From Ursus arctos (Eukaryota > Chordata > Mammalia > Carnivora > Ursidae): a stretch of 64,000 bases of DNA. The translations under genes and the position numbers were made by a program. The notes beneath the pieces were generated by a model that was not told where the DNA came from, searched no databases, and worked only from the letters and a program-made list of their open reading frames with translations. The stretch lies in NCBI RefSeq assembly GCF_023065955.2, contig NW_026623056.1:85621256-85685255 (forward strand), read 5' to 3'. Below are positions 1 to 11,740 of the stretch, piece by piece; position 1 is the first letter of the stretch; the number at the start of each line of letters is the position of its first letter.

Positions 1-600
1 TTCATAATCATCTCTGGTTATGATTTTAGTGCAAAGAAGGACTTGGAATTAAACAACCAGAGTCCAAGACATGGCTATGGTTATTCAACCTAAGGAAGGT
101 CTTGCACTCAAAGAACTCATAATTTAATAAGATAATCAAGACAGTTAAACCAAAATACAGTGGACTGGAAAACACCAAAGAAAGGTGCAAGGTGCTGGGG
201 GAGTCAAGAACAGGAGAGCTCACACTCAGTTGAATGTGAGCTTCAAGGAGTTTCCCAAAGGAAGCCAATATCATTCATTATAAATTCACCCCTTCTGGGG
301 TCATACTTGAAATAGAATAGATATACCCCAAATTTTTCTATCTTGAAATGAGAACCTTGTCCATGAGAACTCATGTCATGTTCATTTTTCTCTTGCTTCT
401 GAACAGATTGAGGTTCATCATGTGATCCTACTGGAATTATTCTGACATAGCAAGGCAAGAATGGTCATCATTGTCTTTTGAACCTAGTCCTGTAGCATTC
501 CAAGCTATGTGTGAGGGATATATGCTTGCATGTGAATGAGGACAAGTGTGTGTAATTCTTGCCTCAGGTTAAGTAGATAGCTTTCCTGTGTGTCAGTAAA
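1..600. other. Single-copy DNA, nothing recognised
   Basis: No repeat family, RNA gene or credible exon is visible. The short open frames here have no recognisable protein similarity and no splice-site context, so I treat them as chance. Confidence 0.6.
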
Positions 601-606
601 TAAGGG

Positions 607-735
607 CACATTGAGTATTTGTTGTGAATCAAGCTCCAAGATGAGGACATGGATGCAAACAATGAAGAACCAGTCCCTGCCCTCCAGGAGCTTACAGTCT
701 ACATGGCCATAGAGAAATTAAACAAATAATGACTA
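607..735 (+). repeat. L2 LINE 3'-end fragment
   Basis: The stretch holds the old L2 signature: a degraded 'cagtccctgccctccaggagcttacagtcta' type segment around 670-702 followed by an A-rich run. It is strongly diverged, as expected for an element older than placental mammals. Two further copies of the same L2 segment lie at about 2.33 kb and 10.85 kb. Confidence 0.65.
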
Positions 736-1009
736 GACTCAAGTATAGTTGCAAGTTTAAGACTGATGCCTACACAGCTGCCATACAGTGCTTTCTCTTC
801 TAATCTACAGTTGCAGGATCTAGTGTTGAAATGAAAAGGATTATGACTCTTGTCCTCACATTGAGTGGTGTTGTAAATGCCTGTCTCAGTTCCATGCACA
901 GCCCTGTTGCCTCAGCATGGAGTCCTCGCCTATACCCTGGAACCACTCTACTAAGCTCTTAGCCTGCAGGTGAGTATAAAGATAACTTGGGGACTAAAGA
1001 TCAGACACC

Positions 1010-1110
1010 TGGCTTCACCCAGAAATTCTCGTTCAGTAGGTCTATGCTGGGAAAGGTCTATGCCATATTTGAAAAACCCACATGAGTGGTTCTAAAGCAG
1101 TTATATGAAC
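1010..1110 (+). repeat. MER5A-like DNA transposon fragment
   Basis: Contains 'ttcagtaggtctatgctggg' and a following 'tctatgccatatttg' segment that correspond to the middle of MER5A, a non-autonomous hAT-Charlie element. The ends are not preserved, so the boundaries are approximate. Confidence 0.5.
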
Positions 1111-1595
1111 TGCCTTGAGAAACTCTGTAACCTAGAGATGAATGAACTAAAGACTCTGATTTTTCTTATTCAGACAAATTAAGAACATAATTTAATTGAT
1201 ATGCTGCATTCACTTCAGAATGTCTCAAAAATATGCACAAATATTCACGTATTATACCTTCTGCTGCCTCAAGAGACACTAAGAGGCAAACTATTCTCAA
1301 AATAGAAGAAAGCTCACCATCCTTAGATTTGAACTCTTTGAAAGGACCTTTTAATATGTAATTTCAAAACAAATGCCAGGTTAACAAAAAAGATTATTCA
1401 TTTATCATTCAATTTTTAAAAATATTGAGTGGTAAATCTCTCTTTAAGGTAGCATGCATAAATACCTAAATGTAAGAATATGCTAAAGCAAAAATGAGAT
1501 ATGGCCAACACTTCATGATAGAAATAAAATCAGCTACTAAGCCACAGACAAAACAGAGGTTTTTCATTGTTACCCTCAAATCAATTCTTGGGATT
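1111..1595. other. AT-rich single-copy DNA
   Basis: No gene or repeat family recognised. It is AT-rich, with several short A and T runs. Confidence 0.55.
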
Positions 1596-1629
1596 GGGGG
1601 GGGGGGGGGTTGCTTTTTTTTTTTTTTTT
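1596..1629 (+). repeat. Adjacent G14 and T16 homopolymers
   Basis: A run of 14 G (1596-1609) is followed, after a tgc spacer, by 16 T (1614-1629). Both tracts are slippage-prone and their exact lengths are likely to vary between individuals or with sequencing technology. Confidence 0.9.
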
Positions 1630-1833
1630 ACCATATTTAAATGACAACTAGAAAAAAATTCTGTATTTTCATTAAATTTAATTTTTCCTCTTCCACATGA
1701 TATTGATTCAAAAGAAATATTATCAATAATCATAAGTAAAAGAAAAAGAACTTCCAAAGCCACAAATTCTACTGGAACCAAGATCCCCAGTTGATAAGGA
1801 GAGATTAGCAATGACTTTAGAAAGAGACAACAG

Positions 1834-2074
1834 AAGTGGGAATGAACCATGAGAGACTGTGGACTCTGGGAAACAAACTGAGGGCCTCAGAGGGGAGGGG
1901 GTTGGGGGAATGGGATAGGCCAGTGATGGGTATTAAGGAGGGCACGTATTGCATGGTGCACTGGGTGTTATATGCAACTAATGAATCATCGAACTTTACA
2001 TCAAAAACTAAGGATATACTGTATGGTAACTAACATAACATATTAAAAAATTATTATAAAAAAAAAAAAAACAC
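1834..2074 (+). mobile_element. 5'-truncated L1, 3'UTR only
   Basis: About 240 bp of carnivore L1 3' untranslated region, from 'gaatgaaccatgagagact' through 'gtgcactgggtgttatatgc' to a poly-A tail at 2058-2071. A near-perfect TSD flanks it: agaaagagacaacag (1819-1833) against agaaagagacagcaag (2075-2090). This is a classic severely 5'-truncated target-primed insertion. The same 3'UTR recurs at 27.3, 28.0, 40.0 and 51.6 kb. Confidence 0.9.
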
Positions 2075-2319
2075 AGAAAGAGACAGCAAGTCTCAGAACA
2101 AGCCCAGAATGATGTGAAATGAGAAGGGCAGGCAGAAAGGGTAGGAACAGGAAAAACACATTCCCCCAAATTCCAGAGTTTTCTTTTTAGTTCAGAAAAG
2201 GCAAATTTTATGTAAAAACTTTGCAAAGAAATGAACAGTAAAACAGCTCAACAGCATAGCCAGCATTGATATTGATACTGATAAACAAACGAATGAGAAT
2301 GGAATCCTTCCTTCACTCA

Positions 2320-2425
2320 GTAAACCATAAATGCCCTGAGGCCTGATACAGGGAACTGTGTTGGGGATACAGGGTAAATAAAATACAGTTCCTGTCTTTA
2401 AGACACTCACCACCTAGCCTGTAAA
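2320..2425 (+). repeat. L2 LINE 3'-end fragment
   Basis: Contains 'gttggggatacagggtaaat' and 'cagttcctgtctttaagaca', the diverged form of the L2 3' segment that encodes nothing and ends the element. It is old and lacks a tail or TSD. Confidence 0.6.
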
Positions 2426-2879
2426 GTGACAGCCATCTGACTTGACAATGAGGCATGACTCACCAAGGTATGTTATACCAGTCCAGCAAAACAGTAAGGA
2501 AGGCGTGGTGAACTCTTCCTGGGGATTGTGAGCAAGATGGCCTCACAAAGGAGGTGAGTGTTTTTGCAGACTTTGGGTCCAAGCAAGTCTCTCGGTGAAG
2601 GTCTCACTAGGCATCAGTCCACGGTGTTTAATTTGTGGGGAGTTGCCTCATTGGTCCTCTGCTTGACTCTATTGCATGCTCTTCCCGGGCAAGCCTTTCA
2701 TGTACGTAAGTTTAGCTACCACTGATATGCTTATGACTCCCAAAACTGTATCTTGAGACAAAAACTTCCTGTCTGAGTTTCGGAATCATACCTAGATTCC
2801 CTTCTGGGGAACCAAAATCTCCTCAAGTCCAACACATCTAAATCTAAGTCACGTAACTTAGTGCCTAAGACAGAAATGA
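2426..2879. other. Single-copy DNA, nothing recognised
   Basis: No repeat, RNA gene or exon could be supported here. Confidence 0.5.
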
Positions 2880-3660
2880 TACATAATCCCAGACTCTCCC
2901 TCTCCTCACTAGTCACCAGGTTCTGCCTCTTCCACTTAAGTATCTCACCCTCCTCTCCTTCCATAGCCACAGTCTTGGTTGATACACTTAACCATGTTTT
3001 TACTTCATATCCCGGTTTCCAGTCTTATTTCCTTCCAATTCATCCTCCATGCACTGCCAGGGGAATGGACTGTCAATGATAGCTAGTGATTTTGCTTCTC
3101 TGATTAATACTTTCCAAAGGTGTATGAGCACATCAGGATAAATTCCAAATCCCTCATGAATTGGGTTCCTTCATCCTGCCATCCTTTTTCCCACTGCCCC
3201 CAACAGGTACACAGAGCTCTGCCCAAATGTGCTTTATGCTGTGCCTTGACATATGCTATCTTCTCTGGCCGGAGAATCCTTCTCTTCCCATCTATTCACC
3301 ATTTTCTCTGCCTGCCTAACTTCTGCTCAGCTCAGTAACCTCTTCCTTTGGGAATGTGTCCTGATGTCCTCAGGCTGATTTTGGTCCCCCTCTCTGGCCT
3401 TGAGCTCCCTGTGCATGCCTCTATAGGAGCACCCTTCACCTGTTAGGTATTGGTTGAACTCTTTGTCTGCCTCCCCCAAGCTGAGTGTTCTATTCATCTT
3501 TATATCTCTCATGCCTAGCACAAAGCTCATCACATAAGAACTCAATTGTTTGTGGATTATCTTAATTAACTCATGCCATTCACTGAGCTGCATAATATTT
3601 CCATCCAAGAATAAATACTTGAAAACCTCAGAGAGCATAGGACTATTCAATAAACTTTAC
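2880..3660 (+). repeat. Ancient L2 LINE, 3' portion
   Basis: The stretch follows the L2 3'-end plan: the 'aattccaaatccctcatgaa' region, a 'catcctgccatcc' segment, then 'ttcatctttatatctctcat' and 'gcctagcacaaagctcatca' close to the end. Divergence is very high and no TSD is detectable. It is non-coding relic sequence, and similar material occurs at 48.99-49.44 kb. Confidence 0.65.
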
Positions 3661-3817
3661 TCCTTAAAAACAATCAACAGTAAAAATGTGCATCCTGAAG
3701 TTATATAAATACCATACAAAAACAACTGGTTGGATATGGAAAATTGGGGTCAACCAGCTGTTTCTTTTTACATTGTGCCAAATAACTGATTTGATAGTTG
3801 CTGGTTTGTTGTTGTGG

Positions 3818-5062
3818 TTTTTTTTTTTTAATTTTAGGTAGTTAACATATAGTGCAATATTGATTTCTGGAGTAGAATTCAGTGATTCATCACTTAAATA
3901 CAATACCCAGCAATCATCACAACAAGTGCCCTCTTTAATATCCATCATCCATCTAGCCCATCCCCCACCCACCTCCCTCCTTCAACCCTCAGTTTGTTCT
4001 TTATCGTTAAGAGTCTCTTAAAATACACTCTAGCTCCATCCATGTTGCAAATGGCAAGATTGCATTCTGTTTGATGGCTGAATAATATTCTGTCACATAT
4101 ATACACCACATCTTCTTAATCCATTCATCAGTGATGGATATTTGGGCTCTCTCCATAGTTTGGCTATGTTGATAATGCTGCTGTAAACATCGGAGTGCAA
4201 ACCCATATTTTTCTATCCTTTGCGTAAATACCTACCAGTGCAATTGCTAGTTGTAGGGTAGTTCTATTTTTAACTTTTTGAGGAACCTCCGTAGTGTTCT
4301 CTAGAATGGCTGCACCAGTTTGCATTCCCACCAACAGTGCAAGAGGGTTCTCCTTTCTCCACATCCTCGCCAACATTTGTTGTTTCCTGAGTTCTTAATT
4401 TTAGCCATTCTGACAGGTGTGAGGTGATATCTCATTGTGCTTTTGATTTGCATTTCCCTGATGATGAGTGATGTTGAGCATCTTTTCATGTGTCTGTTAG
4501 CCATCTAGATATCTTCTTTGGAAAAGTGTCTATTCATGTCTTCTGCTCATTTCTTAACTGGGTTATTTGTTTTTTGGGTGCTGAGTTTGATAAGTTCTTT
4601 GTAGCTTTTGGATACTAACGCTTTATCAGGTATGTCATTTGCAAATATCTTCTCCCATACCATAGGCTACCTTTTAGCTTTTAGTTTTGTTGATTGTTTC
4701 CTTTGATGTGCAGAAGTTTTTTATCTTGATGAAGTCCCAATAATTCACTTTTGCTTCTGTTTCCCTTTCTTCCAGAGATGTGTCTAGTAAGAAGTTGCTA
4801 CGGCCAAGATCAAAGTGGTTTCTGCCTGTGTTCTCCTCTATGACTTTGATAGAGGTCTCACATTAAGGTCTTTCACCCATTTTGGATTTATTTTTATGTA
4901 CGGTATAATAAAGTGGCCCAGTTTCATTCTTCTGCATGTTGCTGTCCAATTTTCCCAACACCATTTGTTGAAGAGACTGTCTTTTTTCCATTGGATATTC
5001 TTTCCTGCTTTGTTGAAGATTAGTTCACCGTATAGTTGTGGGTCCATTTCTGAGTTCTCACT
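3818..5062 (-). mobile_element. 5'-truncated antisense L1 (ORF2 C-terminus and 3'UTR)
   Basis: Read on the minus strand this is the last ~1.2 kb of L1: the C-terminal quarter of ORF2, then 3'UTR and poly-A (seen as T12 at 3818-3829). The ORF2 remains include the zinc-knuckle stretch [18 protein letters not shown] (C-x3-C-x7-H-x4-C) near 4330-4385, with stops and frame changes on both sides. Similarity stops in the region that normally precedes the 'gggtccatttctg' block, so the element is 5' truncated. I could not find a clean TSD. It is more diverged than the 21.5-kb and 49.9-kb L1 copies, hence an older subfamily. Confidence 0.88.
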
Positions 5063-5239
5063 GCAGTTGTTTAAGCCATTATATTATCTGATACTTTTGA
5101 GGCAGTTGAATCAGTGGAGCAGTAATTATCATGTAAGTTCCATCTGTGTTTAGCATCAGATCTCACTCATTACTATAACCCATTCTCTCAAGTCCTTTTT
5201 GGAGCATCTACTCATGCTAGGCATAAATACTATATGAAT

Positions 5240-5432
5240 GCTTCTCCAAGCATAGCCCATGGATCACTTCCATCTATATCACCTGAGGGTCTTCCTAAAA
5301 ATGCATATTCTTACACCTCACCCAAGATGTCCTATACCAGAACTTCTAGAAGCAGAGCCTGAGTGTCTGCTTTTCAGTAAGGTCCACCCTACCAATATTT
5401 ATTCAGACTAAAATTTGAAAGCCATCGCTCTA
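5240..5432 (-). repeat. MER5A DNA transposon
   Basis: Reverse-complement MER5A (hAT-Charlie, non-autonomous). Segments such as 'atcacctgagggtcttccta' and 'aaatttgaaagccatcgctc' match the internal body and the terminal 'tttgagaaccactg' end. It is well diverged and non-coding. Confidence 0.7.
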
Positions 5433-6282
5433 CACTTCAGACAGTCCCATGGAAGGTGGAAGAAAAGGATGTAAGAGTGGAAAGACAAGGCAATGAAGGA
5501 GGCCAAGGGGGAAAAGAGGGCAATACATTAGTTAGGATACAGGAACAGCTGCTGTGAAAAGAAGAGCCAATACAGTAGTGGTTTAAAAAAAAGAGTATTT
5601 CTATTTCATATAACAGTCTTGATGTTCATAGTACAAAGCTGAGGGGGAGGCATCAAGGCGTCAGGGACTTGGGATTCTCCCACCTTGCTGTTCTGCCAGC
5701 CTTAGAGTCTTTCCCTCAGCTACGTGGTCTAAGGTGGTTAAGAAGAGGGAAAGGACACTTCCCCTACAAGGCACAAACCAGAAGGTATACTTACCACACC
5801 TGTTCATTTTCCAGAACTGACCCATGTATCCTCACCCAACTACAAAGGAGACTGAGAAACACAGTAGGGGGTAGGAGAAGTCCAGGTATCCAACTAAAAA
5901 CTGGGGATCTGTAACAACTGGGTAAAAGGGAAATAGATAATGGAGTTGATTTGCAGTCTCTGTCACCTGGAGAGAAAGAGTAAGGGGAGAGAGGAGGTGG
6001 AAGGGAATGAAAAAAATATAAAACCAGATGTTGTCAATTCTTCCGAACATCTTCCATCCCCTAAACCTTACCCCAATACATCTACTTTAGCCTGATGTTC
6101 TTGATTTTCCAAGCAACTTTAATCAAGATTGTTGAATTCACTTTCACTCACACCCCTCCAGCCTTGGCCATGGACATTGACTTTGATCAGAAAATATTGT
6201 GTTGCCAGTGTTTCCAGTATAATGGGCTACAGGCACAAGCTGTTGATCCAAGTTCTCTGCTTTATATTAAAAGTCATGGGGT
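5433..6282. other. Mostly single-copy DNA, possible unassigned old repeat
   Basis: 5520-5920 has the feel of an old interspersed repeat (a 'ggactctcccaccttgctgttctgcc'-like stretch), but I cannot assign a family. No coding exon is supported: the 81-codon frame starting at 5669 shows no recognisable domain. Confidence 0.4.
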
Positions 6283-6297
6283 TAGAGATGAATTTTA

Positions 6298-6500
6298 TTT
6301 TATTTTTTTTTAAAGATTTTATTTATTTACTTGACAGAGATAGAGACAGCCAGCGAGAGAGGGAACACAAGCAGGGGGAGTGGGAGAGGAAGAAGCAGGC
6401 TCATAGCGGAGAAGCCTGATGTGGGACTCGATCCCAGAACGCTGGGATCACGCCCTGAGCCGAAGGCAGACGCTTAACCGCTGTGCCACCCAGGTGCCCC
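6298..6500 (-). mobile_element. SINEC (tRNA-Lys-type SINE), young subfamily
   Basis: Full-length SINE on the minus strand: poly-A (T-rich here, 6298-6312), the aaagattttatttattt tail, the pyrimidine-rich body, and the tRNA-derived head ending in 'gccacccaggtgcccc'. A perfect 15-bp TSD, tagagatgaatttta, flanks it at 6283-6297 and 6501-6515. SINEs of this class are transcribed by RNA polymerase III from the internal A and B boxes in the head and are copied by L1 proteins. The good TSD and the subfamily suggest a fairly recent insertion. Confidence 0.95.
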
Positions 6501-6515
6501 TAGAGATGAATTTTA

Positions 6516-9080
6516 AACAGCACAGTTTCCTCGTTTGTGTTTAAAGATGACACTGTTTGATCAGTTCTACCGTGGCACTACTTCTCTATGAGTAGTACCC
6601 TCTAGAACTGGGCAGTGCCATGGCCCTGTGCTTGGTAAATTGATTTTCCATGTGACTATAATCACTTCAATTTTCATGTGAAAACTGCATTTTGATTCGT
6701 ACTCTGGCTGTTGGAGAAAGTCTAAAACATGAAGAAATGGGCAGATTTGGTGCTACTGCTCCACTCAGACTACCTTTCCTATGGAATAAAAACTACCATG
6801 GCCTCACGCCCAGAATGCTGACCTCTGAAGAACAACCCCCTCCAGCCTAAGATGAACCATGTGACATTCATTCCACGGATCAGACATCAGGTCAGATCTT
6901 ATTGCTTTTGGACAACAGCCATTATGAGATTTATGGAGCAAAGAATAGGTACAATACAACCCTCAGAGTACATTACAAAGTTAGAGGGTATTTCTAAGCA
7001 TGGAAATATGCAACATTTCAGGGCTAATGTCATAAAAAGAGGCATCAGACCAATAGATCACTGTCTCCACTCAACCGTAATCTCTAAAAATAACTTCAGC
7101 TCTCATTTCTGAGAATGAGAGAAACTTTAGAAGTTACATTCATGTTTCTAGGAGCCCATATGTAACCTAACTTTTCCAGAACTGAACCTGAATATAATCT
7201 AGTTGGAATTACATCCCTCAAAGACGTTTCAATGTAGATTCAGATTCACAAAGCAAAGTAAAAGATAACGTGGTTTTATTCCAAAGCACAGACTTAAACA
7301 CATGGCAACACTCATCATTCTCAAAGTTCCCAGTTGCTTCACTTGCTCCCGAGAGTCAAGTGGTTTCTATAAGAAAATCACATGCGGTCAGAAAATTACA
7401 GGAGGCTTGGTTCTTAGGGAGTAATGATCCATTCATTTGATAATTTGCTAAATGCTTACTCTTTCTACTCGTCATTTTTTCCTTCTTGGTTAGCACATCA
7501 TGCAAATTGTGACAAGAGATAAAGAAATGGAAATGCTCCCAGAAAAACAGGCCAAAATGATGGAAAAAAAAAAGATACAAAATGTCTTTTAAAAATGATG
7601 TTAATATTTTTCAAAAATGCCTTCATAAAAAGTACTAATGGAAAATTTTAAATGTCCTATTGTAGACCCACAGGTACTGATTTTCAGAGAGTAATGCCAT
7701 ATGCCCCACCACAAATACCACTGGAAATGGCCACTGAAGATATGCAAGGACAACTCCAAATAGGCATCTGGCTGTGGGCAAATCCACCCTGTCTCCGAAG
7801 ATTTCACTAGGATTCCAACTCTTATTTTTTAAGTATGGGTATATGAGAAACACTGACACATAGGCTATTGTTTTTTAGGTAAATCCTTGCATTTAATTAT
7901 TCTGATATTGATATTCTTACTTGTTGGCTATTCTTGTCCATTCACTTTCTTGAGAACCACTCCTCAGTGTTCACCAGTACTGGTATAGAAGCAGGGGAAA
8001 CCAAAGGGCAGCAACACATTATTGCTTGTTGCTATGCCCACTGACGTGTGGTGATGAAAGGAGCAGAAGTAAAAGCCAAGATGACTTTCCACCATGAAAT
8101 GCAAGATAAGCATGGAGACATCCTCTTGTGCCCGGGGAATGGGGCCAATTCTAATATGTCCACAGAGCTCCAGGTCATGTGACCTGGAGTTGTAAAAATC
8201 AGGCAGATTTAATGTGATACAACAGCAAGGATTTTAAATAGATCAGCTCTTTTTGGTGTGACTTACTACAGTTTACTTACAAGGAAAAATAGAAAAATCT
8301 ATATATAACAGTTTCCAGCTGTCAGCTCTAATTTCCCATAACGGTGCAGGACAGGGCGCTCTCAGGATTACTGAACAGTTTGACTGTATCAGAAAAGGCC
8401 TGACTGGAATTTGTGCTCACTCTCCTCTTTCTCTTTGCTCTTTTTCAGTTTTCTTAGGAGACATATCCAGTTTTCAGGCTTCTCCAGCCAAACAGGGTGG
8501 GGAGAAAAAGGCGTTTACACTGGATGCCGTCTAAAAATAATTTATACCAATTTCAACATTTTAGGAAAATAACTGTATGATATTCCAATATTAACAGAAG
8601 AAAGGAAACGTTTCTTCAAAGATGCCTATCTGCTCATGCCCTACATATTTCCTCTGTTGGACAAAAATTTTCCATTCTTCTCATGAAACCAATTAATTAT
8701 AAAGTTGGAAAGTTCAGCTGTCACTGTGTTTTAATGAATTTCTCTCTCTCTCTTTTGAGTTCTTAGGGAAGAAGGTAGTAAAGCACAGATAAATACTTAC
8801 TCTCTACGCTGTAAGATCTGGGGAGCAGGCAGGTGATCTAGTCAATGTTGAGTATCTAGCTCATTACCTAGCATATAATAGTTGCTTAATAAAAACTTCT
8901 GCTGTATGTTAAATGGCTCTTTCCAATTAGTAATTCACAGTTTTTCTGCTACTCTCCTATACTCAAAGTCTAACAAAGATCTTTTTAAGGTTATGAGTCC
9001 ATGATTTTTTTTCCAGGAGTTTTACAATGCAATATTTCTTCTCTCTAGTAGCTTTCTCTTGCATACCCAAAGGTTCATCT
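6516..9080. other. 2.5 kb of single-copy DNA
   Basis: No gene, RNA gene or clear repeat. A short 'acctagcatataatagttgc' stretch at about 8864-8883 resembles the 3' end of a MIR or L2 but is too short to call. A stretch around 8060-8220 is slightly GC-richer. No open frame has both splice context and recognisable protein content. Confidence 0.5.
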
Positions 9081-9292
9081 TAGTAATAGAGCACAAGGGC
9101 TTTGAGGTCAGACATGTTCAACCATGTGGTTCCACCACTTGCCTACTGTGGTTCGCGAGTCGCTTAATTTCTCTGAGCCTCATTTTCCCTTTCTTAAAGC
9201 ATTTTGATACTGATTTCACAAGGCTGTCTATGGATTAAATAAAATAGTATGTATAAAACAGCAAAGCGCCTGACAATAAAGTCTACTTAAGA
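9081..9292 (+). repeat. MIR SINE
   Basis: Full-length-looking MIR (mammalian-wide interspersed repeat): 'gcacaagggctttgaggtca' head, the conserved core 'cgcttaatttctctgagcct', then 'aaagcgcctgacaataaag' towards the 3' end. Divergence of roughly a quarter by eye fits its pre-eutherian age. Confidence 0.85.
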
Positions 9293-10851
9293 CGACTACT
9301 TCAATAGTCGTATCATTATTATCTACATGAAACTTTAGAATAATCCTATAACATGCTTTAAAAGTTAAATACAGTTGTATATCTAATTGAGAAATGTTTC
9401 TTGCTCATAAACTGTATAAGCTGTTTTTGTAGTGTATAATATCAAAGGAAAGTTACCTTAGTTTTTGTAATGTCCAGGGATAATGACTAAAGTATGCAAA
9501 TGCAAGAATTTGCAAACTTCTCTAGAGCTTTCTTAAATAGTCTATACAATACTCAAGAAAAATATGCATCTATTCCTCCATCACAAATTAGCTCTAATTT
9601 TCCCAAAGTCAACAGCCTGTCAATGACCACAAAATACAATAAAGTAACATATGTCCATTAACATCCTCATTGCAATAAATGTGGGATTGCCCGTTACCTT
9701 CAAGAAGGAAGATACAGTCAGATGCTCTTCTAGAAGCTTCCATGTTCCACATACCTTCTTTTTGCCTTGTGACATGGTTAAAGGGATACACACAAATTTA
9801 AGAAGCTCAGCAAAGTCTCCTTTGCCTCAGGCATCATGGATGGCTAGAAAGAAAATGGGTTGTTTCCTTCAAAGAACTTGAGAAGAGATAAACACAGAAA
9901 ACAAAGAAGTAGAGCTATGTACAAGAGGATGTAAGAAATACACAGCAAAATATAAGCAGACGGATAAAAACTTGAAGAGGAAAAGATAGTAGAGTGCCTT
10001 GGGCCATTACTGTCAATTAAATAACTGAACTACAATGGTTTAGATTAATCTAAAATCAATAAAAATTGGCATATATATATCTAGGTTCTGAAAATTGGAG
10101 GCAGGATGGTACTTCATCTCATATTCATTCTCCTCTACTCCCAAGACCCCTGACAAGAAAATGAGCCTCAGACAACTCATCTACTCATCTGCTTTCAGCC
10201 AGCACCTAACTCTGAATGGTCCTCAAATTTATGTTTGATGTCTCTTCTTCTAATTCCAGTTCCATTAAATGGAGATTTCCTTCTGGATATTTTACAAAGA
10301 CCTTAAACAACAATCATAACCAAGTCCTGTAGTCATCCACATTTTTAAAAATTAAGTTAAATCCTAATCATTGGTAATTTACAAACCAGTTTATAATTTG
10401 TTTTCTGATTGAATATTTGGTCAGGGAAATTAACTGATTGCTTCTCCTTAAATTTCATAGTGTTGAAGCACCCTAAACATGCCTACAAATGCATTCATCC
10501 TTTTATCTTACACCGATCTTTCCTAAATCACCCTATGACCAGCAAGAACACCATAACCTTCCTGCTTCTGAAAGTTTGTGCTTCGGGCTCATCTTCACTG
10601 CTTCCTCGTCCTCAGTGGTACCGAGGAGCCAGGGGGAAATCCACACCCTCTATACATCTACAAGCACAAAAAGGCTGGGGTAGAAAACATCCAGTGTGAC
10701 TGTGCCTCAGTACGCCTACAGAAGGCCCTTAGAAAGGACCCACGACAGGGGACAACAAAGATGAAAGCCACTGATCAGCTCCCCCATGTCACACATGCCT
10801 ACATCCCACCCTTTAGAGCTGGAGAGCTGATTCATTCCTACTTATAATTCA
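9293..10851. other. 1.5 kb of single-copy DNA
   Basis: No repeat family or gene recognised. Overlapping short frames at 10409-10847 show no domain, and the region has no exon-like codon structure that I can defend. Confidence 0.5.
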
Positions 10852-10975
10852 GAAATATTAGTTGAGCACCTACAATGTGCCAAGCACTGCTTTGCTTTTG
10901 ATGATGGAGATAAACTGGCAAACAAAACCAGCAAAGTGTCTGCCCTCATGAAGCTTGCATTCTAGAGTGAGCTGT
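10852..10975 (+). repeat. L2 LINE 3'-end fragment
   Basis: Clear L2 3' signature: 'gttgagcacctacaatgtgc', then 'tgccctcatgaagcttgcat'. It is the best preserved of the window's short L2 fragments, with no tail or TSD visible. Confidence 0.8.
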
Positions 10976-11740
10976 TTCTTGGTAGTGAGAAAAAAGGAGT
11001 CTGAATAACAGATGTTACAGTTGGCATGGATATATTTTTCAATCTTTCTGAACGTTCTTAATTGTCTCCAGTCTAAGCCAAATTTCATTCCTTCTGTGCA
11101 AAATGGCATGGCCGGTCTGACCACCAAATACCAAGAGGCTTTCTTAACTACTCAAGTATGTTGTTGGCCAAAGAAAGCCGGCTGCTCCAAAATGACATGG
11201 CAAAACATGTAGAGTAATTTTAATCAATTCTTTCAGCCAATTTTAAAGGTATTTATCACAAAGCACCACAGTCTTGCTAAAATATTCCTTTAAACACAAA
11301 GAGTGCTTTGTTCCTAAACCTCTGAGAAATAAAGGGAGCACCCAGACACTGTGCCTGTTTTGTAAGTTAAAGTGAAAAAACACAACACTGAAACTCGTAG
11401 TTGATATCTCTTCAGAAGAGAATTCATCAGCAAGGTAATAATTCCCAGTAGCTATACAAAGAAACCACAGTCTTCAGAAAACCACATAACAGAGAATGGA
11501 ATACTGGGAGCAGCCCGCATAATTACTCATGATAGATAACTGTATTAAAAATTAAATATAAATTATTGTGGGCATTATATATTTGGCACAAGATGAAAAA
11601 AGTGCTTTATGTTACTTAAAAGTTTCAATAACTGCCTTAAATTCGGCTCTATTGAAAGTAAGCCTATCCTGAGTAAATATAAAGCATTTATTATTTGAGA
11701 TATTGCTTTCAATACAATTGTAAGTTAAAAAAAGAAAAGA
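10976..11740. other. Single-copy AT-rich DNA
   Basis: Nothing recognised. The sequence is AT-rich, with poorly conserved A runs towards the old L1 that follows. Confidence 0.45.
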
